Below, piece after piece: positions 17,987 to 29,184 of a DNA stretch of 64,000 bases. Source of the DNA: Acidobacteriota bacterium (GTDB lineage: Bacteria; Actinomycetota; Acidimicrobiia; Spongiisociales; UBA5794); the NCBI GenBank assembly GCA_022562055.1, contig JADFQA010000001.1, positions 62,001 through 126,000 of the forward strand, in the 5' to 3' direction. The notes beneath the pieces were generated by a model, which was given only the letters and a program-made list of their open reading frames with translations, did no database searches and was not told the origin of the DNA. Numbering within the stretch: position 1 is the first letter of the stretch; the number at the start of each line of letters is the position of its first letter. The translations under genes and the position numbers were made by a program.

Positions 17987-19048
17987 ATGAACCACGCTTC
18001 ACGTGTCGCCCGGTTGCGCGAGACTCTGACACGGCCACTCCTGATCACCTCGCCGGCCAATATTCGCTACCTCACTGGCTTTGCAGGTTCAAACGGGTTC
18101 GTTGTTGCGGCACCCGACTCGTTTGTCTTCATCACGGACGGTCGATACGGGGAAGCAGCCGAGCCACTCGTTGCCGCCATTCCTGATGCTGAACTCGTTG
18201 TGTACACCACCGGGATGAATGCCACGATCGCCGCAGCACTTGGCCCGGCGAACGATGTTGACGTAGAGGCGGCCCACATAACGTGGGACGCACAGCGGTC
18301 CCTCGCCAAGGTTGCGCATGCCGAGCTGCACCCGACGGTGGGCATTGTGGAAGAGCTCCGCATGGTTAAGGCCGCAGCGGAGGTCAACGCCGTGCGAGCG
18401 GCGTGTGCTGCAGGTGACGCCGCGTTCGAGGAACTCGATTCGATGGCCAACTCGGTCACAACGGAGGCTGAACTCGGTTGGGCGCTGATTGATGCGATGC
18501 GTGCAGCGGGCGGTACTGCGGCCGGTTGGGAGCCGATAGTCGCTATCGGCTCCAACGCCTCGGTGCCTCACCATCGTTCGGGTAGTGGCGACATTGTCGA
18601 CGGCTTGCTGTTGCTCGACTACGGGTGCGAGGTTGATGGTTACCACAGTGACATGTCTCGAACAGTGTGGCGCGGCCCTGGACGGGACGGCGACATGGAG
18701 GGGGTATACGAAGCAGTCCGAGAGTCTCAGGCAGCGGGTGTTGCCGCGGTGCGTCCCGGCGCAGTGGCGGGAGACGTGGACGCCGCGTGTCGCAAGGTTC
18801 TAGATGCGGCCGGGTACCTTGAGTACTTCATTCATTCGACCGGTCATGGTGTCGGCCTCGAAATTCACGAAGCACCGTGGATCAGGGCTGACAGTGACGA
18901 CGTTCTCCAGGAGGGCCATATACTCACGGTCGAACCGGGAGTGTATCTTCCTGGCCGCGGCGGCGTCCGCATTGAGGACACTGTTGTTGTGACCTCTGAT
19001 GGGTGCACGAACCTCACCCTCTCAAACAAGGAGTTCCACCTCACATGA
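17987..19048 (+). CDS. pepQ: M24-family X-Pro aminopeptidase/dipeptidase
   Basis: A 353-residue pita-bread metallopeptidase with an N-terminal creatinase-like domain (about 1-120) and a C-terminal catalytic domain. The five metal ligands are visible as Asp in LLLDYGCEV, Asp in GYHSDMSRT, His in STGHGVGLEIHE, Glu in LTVEPGVY and Glu in GVRIEDTV. It would cleave Xaa-Pro peptides in the cytosol. ATG 17987 behind GAGG fits the family N-terminus; the frame is open upstream into aroB without homology. The gene immediately before efp is an M24 peptidase in many Gram-positive bacteria. The choice between PepQ- and PepP-type specificity is not certain. Confidence 0.88.
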   Translation: MNHASRVARLRETLTRPLLITSPANIRYLTGFAGSNGFVVAAPDSFVFITDGRYGEAAEPLVAAIPDAELVVYTTGMNATIAAALGPANDVDVEAAHITWDAQRSLAKVAHAELHPTVGIVEELRMVKAAAEVNAVRAACAAGDAAFEELDSMANSVTTEAELGWALIDAMRAAGGTAAGWEPIVAIGSNASVPHHRSGSGDIVDGLLLLDYGCEVDGYHSDMSRTVWRGPGRDGDMEGVYEAVRESQAAGVAAVRPGAVAGDVDAACRKVLDAAGYLEYFIHSTGHGVGLEIHEAPWIRADSDDVLQEGHILTVEPGVYLPGRGGVRIEDTVVVTSDGCTNLTLSNKEFHLT

Positions 19049-19605
19049 TTTCTACGAACGATGTGCGCCCTGGGTATGCGCTCGAGACGTCTGATGGGCT
19101 GTGTCAGGTCATCGAGACCCAGCATGTGAAGCCGGGCAAGGGGAAAGCGTTTGTCCGGATGAAACTGCGGAACCTCAAGAGCGGCGCAGTGGTAGACAAG
19201 ACGTTCAGAGCCGGCGAAAACGTAAAACGCGCCACGATTGACAGGCGCGACATGACGTTGTTGTACAAAGACGAAATCGGATTCAATTTCATGGACGCCG
19301 AAACGTTCGAGCAGTTGTCGATCAGCGAAGCGTTGATGGCCGATGCCGCTCCGTATGTCAAAGATGGATCAACGATCCAGGTTGCCTTTCACAACGGGCA
19401 GCCAATCGGTGTCGACCTACCTCTCACAGTCGAGTTGGAGGTTTCCTATACCGAACCCGGTGTCAAAGGCGACCGCGTGTCGGGAGCGACAAAGCCAGTC
19501 ACGCTGGAGACCGGCCTCGTTGTGCACTCCCCGCTGTTTATAGACGTCGGCGACGTGTTGAAGGTTGATACCCGTTCGGGTGACTACATCACCCGAGTGT
19601 CGTGA
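19045..19605 (+). CDS. efp: translation elongation factor P
   Basis: It relieves ribosome stalling at polyproline. In 186 residues it has the KOW-like domain I with the modifiable-lysine loop KPGKGKAF (Lys around position 32-34), an OB domain II and an OB domain III with the C-terminal signature region (residues ~150-175, DTRSGDYITRV at the end). The ATG overlaps the pepQ stop by 4 bp, with AAGGAG at 19029-19034. No lysine-modification gene is present in the window. Confidence 0.96.
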   Translation: MISTNDVRPGYALETSDGLCQVIETQHVKPGKGKAFVRMKLRNLKSGAVVDKTFRAGENVKRATIDRRDMTLLYKDEIGFNFMDAETFEQLSISEALMADAAPYVKDGSTIQVAFHNGQPIGVDLPLTVELEVSYTEPGVKGDRVSGATKPVTLETGLVVHSPLFIDVGDVLKVDTRSGDYITRVS

Positions 19606-19973
19606 CCCGGGCAGACGCCCGCCACCAAGCGCTTGAGGCGTTGTACGAGGCCGAGGCGCGCCACCTTGAAAATCCTGAGGTGTCGGGGCTGTCGCCTCGT
19701 GCGACGCGGCTTGTCGAAGGTGTGTGGGAGCAGCGTGCTGCGCTTGATGACTCCATTGGGGATACCGCCAAAGGCTGGCGGGTCGATCGTATGCCGATAG
19801 TCGACATTTCACTGCTGAGGCTTGGTCTGTATGAACTTCGACACACCGATATGCCCGTCGGGGTTGTTGTGTCGCAAGCCGTTGAACTCGCCAAGGAGTT
19901 CTCCACCGAGGGCAGTTCGCGGTTCGTAAACGGCGTGCTCGCCAAGCTTGCCGAGACCGAACGCCCTGCATAA
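19602..19973 (+). CDS. nusB: transcription antitermination factor NusB
   Basis: A 123-residue all-helical RNA-binding protein that joins NusE and boxA RNA to support rRNA antitermination. Landmarks are ARHQALEALYEAE near the start, DRMPIVDISLLRLGLYEL in the middle and the C-terminal EFSTEGSSRFVNGVLAKLAE. GTG start overlaps the efp TGA by 4 bp. efp-nusB-pyrR is a conserved actinobacterial order. Confidence 0.95.
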   Translation: MTRADARHQALEALYEAEARHLENPEVSGLSPRATRLVEGVWEQRAALDDSIGDTAKGWRVDRMPIVDISLLRLGLYELRHTDMPVGVVVSQAVELAKEFSTEGSSRFVNGVLAKLAETERPA

Positions 19974-20035
19974 CACGTTGTTGCCGGTGTGGTTTATGAG
20001 GTCTCCGCCGGGCGGTGTATCGTCACAGCGTTCAC

Positions 20036-20663
<628 letters not shown>

Positions 20664-20666
20664 AGG

Positions 20667-21584
20667 ATGTTGGCGAACCTCTTGTCCACTGAAGAGATGG
20701 AACGGCATGTCGCCGAAAGCTTGTTGGATGACGCCGATGGGTTTCTCGAAGTCCTTGCCAGACCCATCCCAAAGGTGCCTACGTTGCGAGGCAAGACGGT
20801 GGCAACCCTTTTCTTCGAGCCCTCGACTCGGACTCGCATGTCTTTCGAGAGAGCCGCCAAAGCGCTGTCGGCGGACACGCTTAGCTTTAGTCTCGCGTCC
20901 TCGTCCGTCTCCAAAGGTGAGAGTCTCAAGGACACTGTTCTGACGGTGCAAGCAATGGGTGCTGACCTTGCAGTGGTGCGCCACAAAGCGATCGGCGCAC
21001 CTTGGCGGGTTGCAGAGTGGACCGGCATGCCTGTTGTGAACGGCGGCGATGGTGCACACCAGCATCCAACTCAAGCACTCCTCGATGCGCTCACCATCCG
21101 TCACGCGCTTGGCTCACTCGACGGAGTCCATGTCGGAATTATTGGCGACATCCGCCACAGCAGGGTTGCACGGTCGAACTGTTTCCTTTTTTCGACACTC
21201 GGTGCCGACGTGACCCTCATCGCCCCACCGACGCTGCTCCCTGTCGATGCCACCGACTGGCCGGTGACACTCACGAGCGACCTCGATGCGCAGCTCGGTT
21301 CCCTCGACGTCGTGTACCTGCTGCGCATCCAGACAGAGCGGGGCGGAGCTTCGGTGTTCCCGAGCCTCTCCGAGTACGTGCGGCGGTTCGGTCTGACACA
21401 ACGTCGCTTTGAGATGCTCACCGACAGGGCAATCGTCCTGCATCCCGGCCCGATGAATAGGGGCGCCGAGTTGGCGGATGTCGTTGCCGACGATCCGCGG
21501 TGTCTTGTGTTGGACCAGGTAGCAAACGGCGTTGCGGTGCGTATGGCTGTGCTTTACCAGCTGTTGGGGGGCTCGCGTGGTTAG
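20667..21584 (+). CDS. pyrB: aspartate carbamoyltransferase catalytic subunit
   Basis: It condenses carbamoyl phosphate with aspartate. The 305-residue protein has the carbamoyl-phosphate motif FFEPSTRTRMSFE (around residues 50-62), the lysine loop SSSVSKGESLKDT, GDGAHQHPTQALLD, and HPGPMNRG near the C-terminus. ATG 20667 lies 3 nt after the pyrR stop with GAAGG overlapping it. No regulatory pyrI is present, as is usual in actinobacteria; ATCase may assemble with the adjacent dihydroorotase. Confidence 0.96.
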   Translation: MLANLLSTEEMERHVAESLLDDADGFLEVLARPIPKVPTLRGKTVATLFFEPSTRTRMSFERAAKALSADTLSFSLASSSVSKGESLKDTVLTVQAMGADLAVVRHKAIGAPWRVAEWTGMPVVNGGDGAHQHPTQALLDALTIRHALGSLDGVHVGIIGDIRHSRVARSNCFLFSTLGADVTLIAPPTLLPVDATDWPVTLTSDLDAQLGSLDVVYLLRIQTERGGASVFPSLSEYVRRFGLTQRRFEMLTDRAIVLHPGPMNRGAELADVVADDPRCLVLDQVANGVAVRMAVLYQLLGGSRG

Positions 21585-22854
21585 GTGTGCGATTGTGGGA
21601 GGGAGTGTCCTCACTGAACGCGGAGTTACGGTCGCTGATGTCATCGTTGAGAACGGGCGTATCGTCGCGATTGGTCCCGATGTATCGGCTGCCGAGGACA
21701 GGGTTATCGATGCCGCCGGGTCGTGGGTCGGTCCCGGATTTGTGGATGTCCACGTGCACTTGAGAGAACCGGGGCAGGAATGGAAGGAGGACATCGCGAC
21801 AGGTTCAGCGGCGGGCGCGGCGGGCGGGTTCACCGCTCTCGTTGCGATGCCAAACACCGATCCTGCCACCGACACAGGACATCTGGCTCGTTTCGTTGTG
21901 TCGCGTGGCGAAGAGGTTGGACTCCTCGAAGTCGCCGCAGCCGGGGCTCTCACTCTGGGACGACTGGGCGAGCATCTATCGCACCTTGATGACCTCTGGG
22001 CTGCCGGCGTGCGCATCTTTAGCGACGATGGCGACACTGTTGCGGACGCTGGATTGCTCCGGCGCGCCATGGAGTACATAGCCGAGCTTGGTGGGGTTGT
22101 CGCGGAGCACGCAATGGACGTCGGTCTTGCGCAGGGCGGTCACATGCACGAGGGATCGATCTCGTCTCGTCTCGGCATGGTCGCAATACCGTCGATGGCA
22201 GAAGAAGTCGTCGTGGCACGCGATTTGGCGATCGTCGCGTCGACGGGAGTTTCGTACCACGTCCAACATGTATCAACGCGTGGGACAGTTGAGATGATCG
22301 CCGATGCCAAGGAACGTGGCTTGCCTGTCACTGCTGAGGTGTCGCCCCACCATCTGGCCTTTGACCACTCAGCCGCTGCGTCAACGGATTCGCGTTACAA
22401 GATGATGCCCCCGCTGCGCGACGTCGACGACGTGGCTGCGGTCCGATCGGGGTTGCGTAGCGGCATCATCGATATGGTTGCCACTGATCATGCACCTCAC
22501 GCGAGCCATGAGAAAGATGTCCCGTTTGAGATAGCCCCATTCGGGGTGACCGGTCTCGAGTGGGCCGCGAGCGTGGTCAACACCGTTGACGATCTTGGTC
22601 TGGACCAAACAACATTCTTCGACCGTATGTCGGTTGCCCCGGCCCGGCTCGCCCGCCTCGGTGACCAAGGTACCCACCTCGCGGTTGGGAACCTGGCCAA
22701 CATAGTTGTCTTCGACCCGACGTTGCGGTGGACGCCGAGTTCATCGGTATCCAAGTCACGCAATACCCCGCATCTCGGGCGGCCGCACGTCGGTCGCGTC
22801 GTTGCCACGTTGTACCGGGGCACGGTGTCATTCGAGCTTGGTGACCGCACATGA
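21577..22854 (+). CDS. pyrC: dihydroorotase
   Basis: A 425-residue amidohydrolase that closes carbamoyl aspartate to dihydroorotate. Zinc ligands appear in FVDVHVHLREPGQE, in the EHAMD region, in VQHVSTRGTVE and in ATDHAPHASHEK, the last with the catalytic Asp. The strand after HVHLREPG carries DIATGSAAGAAGGFTALVAMPNT as in class I dihydroorotases. I start at GTG 21577 (8-nt overlap with pyrB, Gly-rich purine tract upstream); the longer frame overlaps pyrB without homology. Confidence 0.95.
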   Translation: MVRCAIVGGSVLTERGVTVADVIVENGRIVAIGPDVSAAEDRVIDAAGSWVGPGFVDVHVHLREPGQEWKEDIATGSAAGAAGGFTALVAMPNTDPATDTGHLARFVVSRGEEVGLLEVAAAGALTLGRLGEHLSHLDDLWAAGVRIFSDDGDTVADAGLLRRAMEYIAELGGVVAEHAMDVGLAQGGHMHEGSISSRLGMVAIPSMAEEVVVARDLAIVASTGVSYHVQHVSTRGTVEMIADAKERGLPVTAEVSPHHLAFDHSAAASTDSRYKMMPPLRDVDDVAAVRSGLRSGIIDMVATDHAPHASHEKDVPFEIAPFGVTGLEWAASVVNTVDDLGLDQTTFFDRMSVAPARLARLGDQGTHLAVGNLANIVVFDPTLRWTPSSSVSKSRNTPHLGRPHVGRVVATLYRGTVSFELGDRT

Positions 22855-23963
22855 ACGCAAAACCAGGACTCCTCGCGCTCGCAGACGGGACGCTGTTCCG
22901 CGGAACCGCGGTAGGTGCCGATGGCATTGCGGTCGGTGAGGTGGTGTTCAACACTGCAATGACCGGCTACCAGGAGATTTTTACCGATCCGTCGTATGCG
23001 CGCCAAATAGTCACGATGACCTCGCCTCACATTGGAAACTACGGGACGACGACCCTTGACGACCAAGCAGCGCGACCGTTCTGCAGCGCGGTCGTCGTTC
23101 GTTCGATGTCGCGAGTTTCCAGCAACTGGCGTTCGCAGGGCGACATTCGAGAATTTTTCCTTGCTACCGGACTCGTTGCATTGTCAGATGTCGACACCAG
23201 ACGCCTTACGCGCCACATTCGTGACAACGGCGCAATGCCTGGGGCTGTGGGATCCGAAGTTACCGAGGCCGAGTTGCTGGACGCTGCCGCGGCGGCGCCG
23301 CGGATGGAAGGTACCGACCTCGTTAGTGCAGTGACGGTGCGCCAGCCGACCCTGGTCAAAACAACTAAGGATCGTAGAGGTCTCGTCGTGGCCTACGACT
23401 TCGGGATGAAACGCGCCATCGTGCGTGCATTCACCGATCGCGGCTTCGATGTCCAAATCGTGCCTGCCGACACGTCAGCGCCGGACGTGCAGGCCATCGG
23501 TGCAGACGGGGTCTTCCTCTCCAACGGTCCCGGCGACCCTGAACCACTCACCGAGGCCATCTCCGCAGTCAACGATTTGCTTGGGACCATCCCGATGTTT
23601 GGGATCTGCCTTGGTCACCAGATTATGGGTCTCGCACTCGGTGGATCAACCTACAAGTTGCCGTTTGGTCACCACGGCGCCAACCACCCCGTGAAACACA
23701 TCGGGACGGGCCGTGTAGAAATCACCTCGCAAAACCACGGGTTCGCCCTCAATTTGGAGAACCTCGTCAAAGGCGACCGGTACACGTCGCAACACGGCGA
23801 AATTGTTGAGACCCATGTCAACCTCAACGACAACACCCTTGAAGGTTTTCGGTGTCTTGAAGCCGAAGCGTTTTCAGTGCAATACCACCCCGAGGCGACT
23901 CCCGGGCCTAATGACGCCCAGGGTTTGTTTGACGAATTCTGTCTTCACATGGTGGGGGAGTAA
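22851..23963 (+). CDS. carA: carbamoyl-phosphate synthase small (glutaminase) subunit
   Basis: A 370-residue class I glutamine amidotransferase that feeds ammonia to CarB. An N-terminal CPSase small-chain domain ([17 protein letters not shown]) is followed by the GATase domain with SNGPGDPEP, the nucleophile motif [14 protein letters not shown] and the His-Glu pair in [17 protein letters not shown] overlap with pyrC, TAATG overlap with carB. Confidence 0.97.
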   Translation: MNAKPGLLALADGTLFRGTAVGADGIAVGEVVFNTAMTGYQEIFTDPSYARQIVTMTSPHIGNYGTTTLDDQAARPFCSAVVVRSMSRVSSNWRSQGDIREFFLATGLVALSDVDTRRLTRHIRDNGAMPGAVGSEVTEAELLDAAAAAPRMEGTDLVSAVTVRQPTLVKTTKDRRGLVVAYDFGMKRAIVRAFTDRGFDVQIVPADTSAPDVQAIGADGVFLSNGPGDPEPLTEAISAVNDLLGTIPMFGICLGHQIMGLALGGSTYKLPFGHHGANHPVKHIGTGRVEITSQNHGFALNLENLVKGDRYTSQHGEIVETHVNLNDNTLEGFRCLEAEAFSVQYHPEATPGPNDAQGLFDEFCLHMVGE

Positions 23964-26900
23964 TGCCTCGTCGATCTGACATCGAGACCATCCTCGTTAT
24001 CGGCTCCGGGCCTATCGTCATTGGCCAGGCTTGCGAATTTGACTACTCCGGGACCCAAGCCGTCCGCGCCCTGCGTGCGGACGGCTTCAGGGTTGTCCTA
24101 GTCAACTCGAACCCCGCAACCATCATGACCGATCCAGAGTTTGCGGATGCCACCTACATCGAGCCGATCACCGCCGAGGTCGTTGAAGCAGTCATTGCAA
24201 AGGAACGTCCCGACGCACTGCTCCCGACACTCGGCGGTCAGACGGCTCTCAACGTGACGATGGAACTTGCGCAACGAAACGTCTTCGAAAAGTACGACGT
24301 TGAACTCATCGGGGCCGGACTCGAAGCTATACGTACCGCCGAAGACAGAGGCCTGTTCAAGGAAGCCATGGAAGCAATCGGGATAGCCACCACACAATCG
24401 GTGCTCTGTTCAACTCTCGACGAAGCACTGCAGGCGTTGGAACAGGTTGGGTACCCGGCGATGATTCGGCCATCGTTCATCCTGGGTGGCGGTGGCACCG
24501 GGATCGCGCACGACATGGACACCTTTTTGTCGATCGTGCAGAACGGTCTAGAAACGTCTCCGATCTCGGAGATTCTTGTCGAGGAGTCTCTCCTTGGTTG
24601 GAAGGAGTACGAGCTTGAAGTGATGCGAGACGGCAACGACAACGCTGTCATAGTCTGCTCGATCGAGAACATCGACCCGATGGGCGTACACACGGGGGAC
24701 TCGGTCACGGTCGCGCCGGCGATGACGCTGTCAGACGTCGAATATCAGGAGATGCGCGACGACGCGCTCGCGTGTCTTCGCAAAGTAGGGGTGGCTACTG
24801 GAGGCTCAAACGTGCAGTTTGCGGTCGATCCTGGCACTGGGCGTCGGATCATCGTCGAAATGAACCCGCGCGTGTCTCGGTCGTCTGCCCTCGCATCGAA
24901 AGCAACAGGTTTCCCAATAGCGAAGATCGCTGCGTTGCTTGCTGTCGGGTACACGCTCGACGAGATCACGAACGACATCACCGGGGAGACGCCCGCATCG
25001 TTCGAACCTGTCCTTGACTACGTGGTTGTCAAGGTGCCCCGTTTCGACTTTGAGAAGTTTCCCTCGGTGACCAGAGAGCTGGGGACTTCGATGCAGAGTG
25101 TTGGCGAGGTCATGGCGATCGGGCGCACATTCCAGGAGGCATTGCAAAAGGCTATGCGAAGTCTCGAAAGGGGTAGGGCCGGACTCAACGCCGACCCTGC
25201 TGAAAGAGACGTTCTTGCAATATCGACCGATGAGTTGATTGCGGGCCTTGAAGTGCCCGGCCCGGACCGTCTTTTCGAGATTGCCGAGGCGCTTCGACGA
25301 GGTGTTTCGATCGCCACGATCGCGGCGGCCACGTCGGTAGACCTTTGGTTCTTGGACCAGATCTCCGAGATCGTCGAAGTTCGCGAGACGTTGACAATTT
25401 CACGGCTTGATCCTGAGGCGCTGCGTCTCGCCAAACGCCACGGGTTCTCGGATGCCCAACTCGCCTATCTCTGGGACTGCTCAGAATCTGAGGTGTTCTA
25501 TGCGCGCCAGGTCGCAGGAATTGTTGTGACCTACAAGACCGTCGATACGTGTGCGGCCGAGTTCACAGCACAGACGCCGTACTTTTACTCGACCTTTGAG
25601 GAGGAGTCCGAAGCGCCGAATGCGGGCGACCGCACGGTGCTCGTGCTCGGCTCGGGTCCGAACCGTATCGGCCAAGGCATCGAGTTCGACTACTGCTGTG
25701 TCCACGCATCGTTTGCGATCTCTGAAGCTGGTTACGAGTCGGTGATGGTCAACTGCAACCCGGAGACGGTTTCGACCGACTACGACACGAGTGATCGGTT
25801 GTATTTCGAACCACTGACGACCGAGGACGTCCTTGCAATCATCGAAGTGGAGAAGCCGATAGCGGTGATTGTCCAGCTTGGCGGGCAGACGCCGCTCGGT
25901 CTGGCTCGCTCGCTGGAACTCGCTGGTGTGTCAATCGCAGGCACAACGCCGGACGCGATCGACGTAGCAGAAGACAGGGAACGCTTTTCGGCGCTGTGTC
26001 GGGAAAGGCAGATACCGCAACCACCGCATGGGACTGCACGGTCGCTGCGCGAAGCTGAGGAGGTTGCGTTGCGTGTCGGGTTCCCGGTGCTGATCCGACC
26101 ATCGTACGTTCTCGGTGGGCGGGCGATGAGAATCATCTACACCATGGAAGAGCTCACACACTATGTATCCGAGTTGTACACCCTCGTGCCGGGTGGAGAG
26201 GTGGACCTGTCCGACTCCCCGCTGCTGATCGACGAATTTCTTGAGTCTTCCATCGAGGTCGACGTCGACGCGGTGTATGACGGTACGGATCTGTACATCG
26301 GGGGAATCATGGAACATGTCGAAGAAGCCGGTGTGCATTCGGGTGACTCGGCATGCGTGGTGCCTCCGCCAACTCTGTCGGACACCGCCCGTAAGGAGAT
26401 CGAGAGGATCACGTTGTCTCTTGCGGAGGGTCTTGAGGTGTGTGGTCTGCTGAACATCCAGTTTGCGGTCCGTGGCGATGACGTGTTCGTTCTAGAGGCG
26501 AATCCACGGGCCTCGCGTACGGTCCCGTTCATTTCGAAAGCGACGGGCGTGCCATTAGCCAAGGTCGCAACGTGGGTGATGCTGGGTGAGTCGATTGCGT
26601 CGTTGCGAGCCCGCGGTGTCGTGCCACGAGAGACGCCGATTCCACCGTACGTCTCAGTGAAGGAGGCCGTCCTCCCGTGGAAACGGTTCCCTGACGAGGA
26701 CACCGTTCTCGGTCCGGAAATGCGTGCCACCGGAGAGGTCATGGGGATTGCAAGCACCGTGGGGACCGCGTTTGCGAAGGCTCTCCTCGGTGCCGGTCAC
26801 GTTATTCCGAGTTCGGGGACGGTGTTCATTTCGGTCGATGATCGTGCGAAAGAAACTGCAGTCGGTATGGCGAGGACATTTCTCGATCTCGGTTTTAGGA

Positions 26901-27226
26901 TTCTTTCAACACACGGCACCGCCGGCCATTTCGCACGCAACGGAATCCGTGTAACACACGTCGACAAGGTTGGCGAGGGCCCCTACGACCCCGTCAGACT
27001 GCTCGCCGCCGGCGAAATAGACCTCGTTATAAACACTCCCCGAGGGAGAAGAGCCCGCGGCGATGGCTCGCTTATCCGCAAGGCGGCCACACGGCGGGGC
27101 GTGCCGTGTGTCACCACCGTCCAAGGAGGGACAGCCGTTGCTAACAGCCTAAAGCGCGGACCGGATGAGGTGAACGCGGTGAAGTCGCTCCAAGATCATC
27201 ACAGGGATCTTGAATGGACCGGCTAA
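23963..27226 (+). CDS. carB: carbamoyl-phosphate synthase large subunit
   Basis: A 1087-residue two-halved synthetase making carbamoyl phosphate for pyrimidines and, through argF, arginine. Each half has an ATP-grasp domain. The first begins [24 protein letters not shown], contains [13 protein letters not shown] and [18 protein letters not shown]. The second begins [23 protein letters not shown] with [13 protein letters not shown] and [19 protein letters not shown]. An oligomerisation region and the C-terminal MGS-like allosteric domain ([18 protein letters not shown]) follow. Full length. TAATG start; its end overlaps pyrD by 13 nt. Confidence 0.98.
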   Translation: MPRRSDIETILVIGSGPIVIGQACEFDYSGTQAVRALRADGFRVVLVNSNPATIMTDPEFADATYIEPITAEVVEAVIAKERPDALLPTLGGQTALNVTMELAQRNVFEKYDVELIGAGLEAIRTAEDRGLFKEAMEAIGIATTQSVLCSTLDEALQALEQVGYPAMIRPSFILGGGGTGIAHDMDTFLSIVQNGLETSPISEILVEESLLGWKEYELEVMRDGNDNAVIVCSIENIDPMGVHTGDSVTVAPAMTLSDVEYQEMRDDALACLRKVGVATGGSNVQFAVDPGTGRRIIVEMNPRVSRSSALASKATGFPIAKIAALLAVGYTLDEITNDITGETPASFEPVLDYVVVKVPRFDFEKFPSVTRELGTSMQSVGEVMAIGRTFQEALQKAMRSLERGRAGLNADPAERDVLAISTDELIAGLEVPGPDRLFEIAEALRRGVSIATIAAATSVDLWFLDQISEIVEVRETLTISRLDPEALRLAKRHGFSDAQLAYLWDCSESEVFYARQVAGIVVTYKTVDTCAAEFTAQTPYFYSTFEEESEAPNAGDRTVLVLGSGPNRIGQGIEFDYCCVHASFAISEAGYESVMVNCNPETVSTDYDTSDRLYFEPLTTEDVLAIIEVEKPIAVIVQLGGQTPLGLARSLELAGVSIAGTTPDAIDVAEDRERFSALCRERQIPQPPHGTARSLREAEEVALRVGFPVLIRPSYVLGGRAMRIIYTMEELTHYVSELYTLVPGGEVDLSDSPLLIDEFLESSIEVDVDAVYDGTDLYIGGIMEHVEEAGVHSGDSACVVPPPTLSDTARKEIERITLSLAEGLEVCGLLNIQFAVRGDDVFVLEANPRASRTVPFISKATGVPLAKVATWVMLGESIASLRARGVVPRETPIPPYVSVKEAVLPWKRFPDEDTVLGPEMRATGEVMGIASTVGTAFAKALLGAGHVIPSSGTVFISVDDRAKETAVGMARTFLDLGFRILSTHGTAGHFARNGIRVTHVDKVGEGPYDPVRLLAAGEIDLVINTPRGRRARGDGSLIRKAATRRGVPCVTTVQGGTAVANSLKRGPDEVNAVKSLQDHHRDLEWTG

Positions 27227-28128
27227 CGGCGGCGGTTGGGAACACACGTCTTGCTACGCCGCTAGTCGCGGCATCTGGAACCGTGGGTTCCGTCGTCGAT
27301 TTTGCAACCGTAGCCGACCTTTCGATGTATGGGGCCATGGTTGCGAAATCGGTCAGCGGGGAGCCATGGTCTGGAAGGAAGCCTCCTCGTATGGCACCGT
27401 CGGGGACGGGCATGCTCAACGGCATTGGGATTCAGAATCCCGGCATCGAATCGTGGAAGGCCGCAGTAGGGTCCAAGCTGTCAGCCGTGGGCGTGCCTGT
27501 GTGGGGCTCGGCGGTGGGTACGAAACCAGACGAGTTTGCATTTGTCGCGACCGGTCTTGAAGCAGCCGGGGTTGCAGCGATAGAGGTCAACCTGTCGTGT
27601 CCTAATCTTGAAACCGGCACGATGTTCGCACTCGATGTGCAGGCTGCATGCGAGGTGGTTGCTGCCGTTCGTTATGCCGTCAGCCTCGCCGTTGGCGCGA
27701 AGCTTTCGCCAAACTCGGAGAACATCGTTGAGATTGCTGACGCAGTAACAGGTGCGGGTGCCGATTGGGTCGTGCTTGGGAACACGGTCCGGGGTTTTGG
27801 CATCGACATCGAGACACGCCGACCACTTCTCACCGGTGGCATTGGCGGGTACTCAGGGCCACCGATCAAACCGATCGCTCTGCGGTGCGTGTACGAGGTG
27901 CACCAGGCGCTCCCCGACGTTTCCATTATTGGCTGCGGAGGCATCTCTAACGCGGCGGACGTGATCGAGTTTATGTTGGCAGGGGCGTCAGCGGTTCAGA
28001 TCGGCACTGCCCACTTTGCTCGGCCGCGCGTGGCTTCTGCAATAGTCAAGGACCTGCTTGCGTACTTGAGACGCCACGACATCGAGCAAATCAGTGAACT
28101 TGTCGGAGGTGTGCAGCCGTGGCTGTAG
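27214..28128 (+). CDS. pyrD: dihydroorotate dehydrogenase, class 1B-type catalytic subunit
   Basis: A 304-residue FMN TIM-barrel enzyme oxidising dihydroorotate to orotate. The class 1 catalytic cysteine is in [11 protein letters not shown], and [36 protein letters not shown] followed by GCGGI are the PyrDB-type motifs. Class 2 enzymes would have a serine base and an N-terminal membrane segment, both absent. PyrDB normally works with PyrK, an FAD/2Fe-2S subunit usually encoded between carB and pyrD; here pyrD directly overlaps carB with no pyrK in the window. ATG 27214 is preceded by AGGGA. Confidence 0.93.
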   Translation: MDRLTAAVGNTRLATPLVAASGTVGSVVDFATVADLSMYGAMVAKSVSGEPWSGRKPPRMAPSGTGMLNGIGIQNPGIESWKAAVGSKLSAVGVPVWGSAVGTKPDEFAFVATGLEAAGVAAIEVNLSCPNLETGTMFALDVQAACEVVAAVRYAVSLAVGAKLSPNSENIVEIADAVTGAGADWVVLGNTVRGFGIDIETRRPLLTGGIGGYSGPPIKPIALRCVYEVHQALPDVSIIGCGGISNAADVIEFMLAGASAVQIGTAHFARPRVASAIVKDLLAYLRRHDIEQISELVGGVQPWL

Positions 28129-28832
28129 ACAATCCGATCTATGTTGCTCTGGACCTCGGGTCGGCAGAAGAGGCGACAAAGCTAGCTCAGCGAATTGCGC
28201 CACACGTCGGGGGCTTCAAGATCGGTCTTGGACTCCTCCACGGTCCCGGCCCGGCGGTCGTCGGAGCTGTCGCGTCACTCGGCTTACCGGTGTTTGCAGA
28301 CGCCAAACTGCACGACATCCCTACCCAAGTTCGCAGCGCTGCCCGGTCCTTGGCCCGCCACGGCGCGCGTTGGATTACAGCACATGCATCCGGGTCGTCA
28401 GAGATGCTCGAAGCAGCAGTAGAAGGTGCAGGCTCTGTTCCGTCGGGAGACGCTGGGATCCTTGGGGTAACGGTACTGACATCGCTCGGTGGCGCAGACC
28501 TGACCAAGCTAGGTTTCGGTTCGTCTCCGGGAAAACTCGTGTCTCGACTCGCCAAGATTGTGGAGGGTGCCGGTTGTGAGGGTCTGGTCTGCTCGCCACA
28601 GGAGCTGGGAATTGTGCGCGACGTCGCACCAGGTCTCGTAACGTTTGTTCCGGGAATACGCCCTGAGGGTGTGCCAGCACACGACCAGGTGCGAACCGCC
28701 ACTCCGCAAGAGGCCATCATGCGAGGCGCCGCTTACCTCGTGGTAGGTCGGGCTATAACCGCTGCGCACGATCCTGTTGCGGCCGCGGCCGCGATTGCAG
28801 AGTCGGTCAAAGAATTTCTCCAAAACTCTTGA
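28119..28832 (+). CDS. pyrF: orotidine 5'-phosphate decarboxylase
   Basis: A 237-residue TIM-barrel enzyme giving UMP from OMP. The DxKxxD catalytic array is VFADAKLHDIPTQV (residues ~62-75), with YVALDLGS at the N-terminus, FKIGLGLLHGPGPAVV, and the C-terminal FVPGIRPEG and YLVVGRAIT phosphate loop. This is the bacterial PyrF type 1. GTG start overlaps the pyrD end by 10 nt. Last gene of the pyr operon. Confidence 0.96.
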   Translation: MAVDNPIYVALDLGSAEEATKLAQRIAPHVGGFKIGLGLLHGPGPAVVGAVASLGLPVFADAKLHDIPTQVRSAARSLARHGARWITAHASGSSEMLEAAVEGAGSVPSGDAGILGVTVLTSLGGADLTKLGFGSSPGKLVSRLAKIVEGAGCEGLVCSPQELGIVRDVAPGLVTFVPGIRPEGVPAHDQVRTATPQEAIMRGAAYLVVGRAITAAHDPVAAAAAIAESVKEFLQNS

Positions 28833-28860
28833 TAGAGTCTGAGCAATAGGAGGTCGTTCA

Positions 28861-29184
28861 ATGGCACTGCCACCCCAAACCGAAGAGTCTAGGAACGCTG
28901 CTCTTGCAAAGGCCGGAGCCGCCCGCCGCGAACGAGCCGAAATGAAACAGCTCCTTCAGACCGGGACGCTGACGCTCGCCGAAGTCTTCGATCGCGCCGA
29001 GGAGAACGACATCATTGCCAGCACGAGAATCGTGGCGGTGATCAATTCGCTTCCTGGTGTTGGCATGGTCAAAACGATTCGCACTCTCGAAGATCTAGGT
29101 ATTGCCGACAACCGTCGTATCCGTGGCCTGGGGAGCAGACAGAAGGCTGCCCTGCTCGATTTGTTTGGAACGACCGATTTGTAA
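28861..29184 (+). CDS. mihF: actinobacterial integration host factor (mIHF)
   Basis: A 107-residue nucleoid protein of the mycobacterial IHF type, unrelated to HU/IHF of proteobacteria. The helix-rich N-terminus (RNAALAKAGAARRERAEMKQLL) leads into the H2TH-like core with VVAVINSLPGVGMVKTIRTLEDLGIADNRRIRGLG (read as consecutive shorter motifs INSLPGVG, RTLEDLGI, RRIRGLG) that binds DNA non-specifically. AGGAGG at 28851-28856 gives a strong start. The position between pyrF and gmk is conserved in actinobacteria and supports the phylum assignment. Confidence 0.95.
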   Translation: MALPPQTEESRNAALAKAGAARRERAEMKQLLQTGTLTLAEVFDRAEENDIIASTRIVAVINSLPGVGMVKTIRTLEDLGIADNRRIRGLGSRQKAALLDLFGTTDL

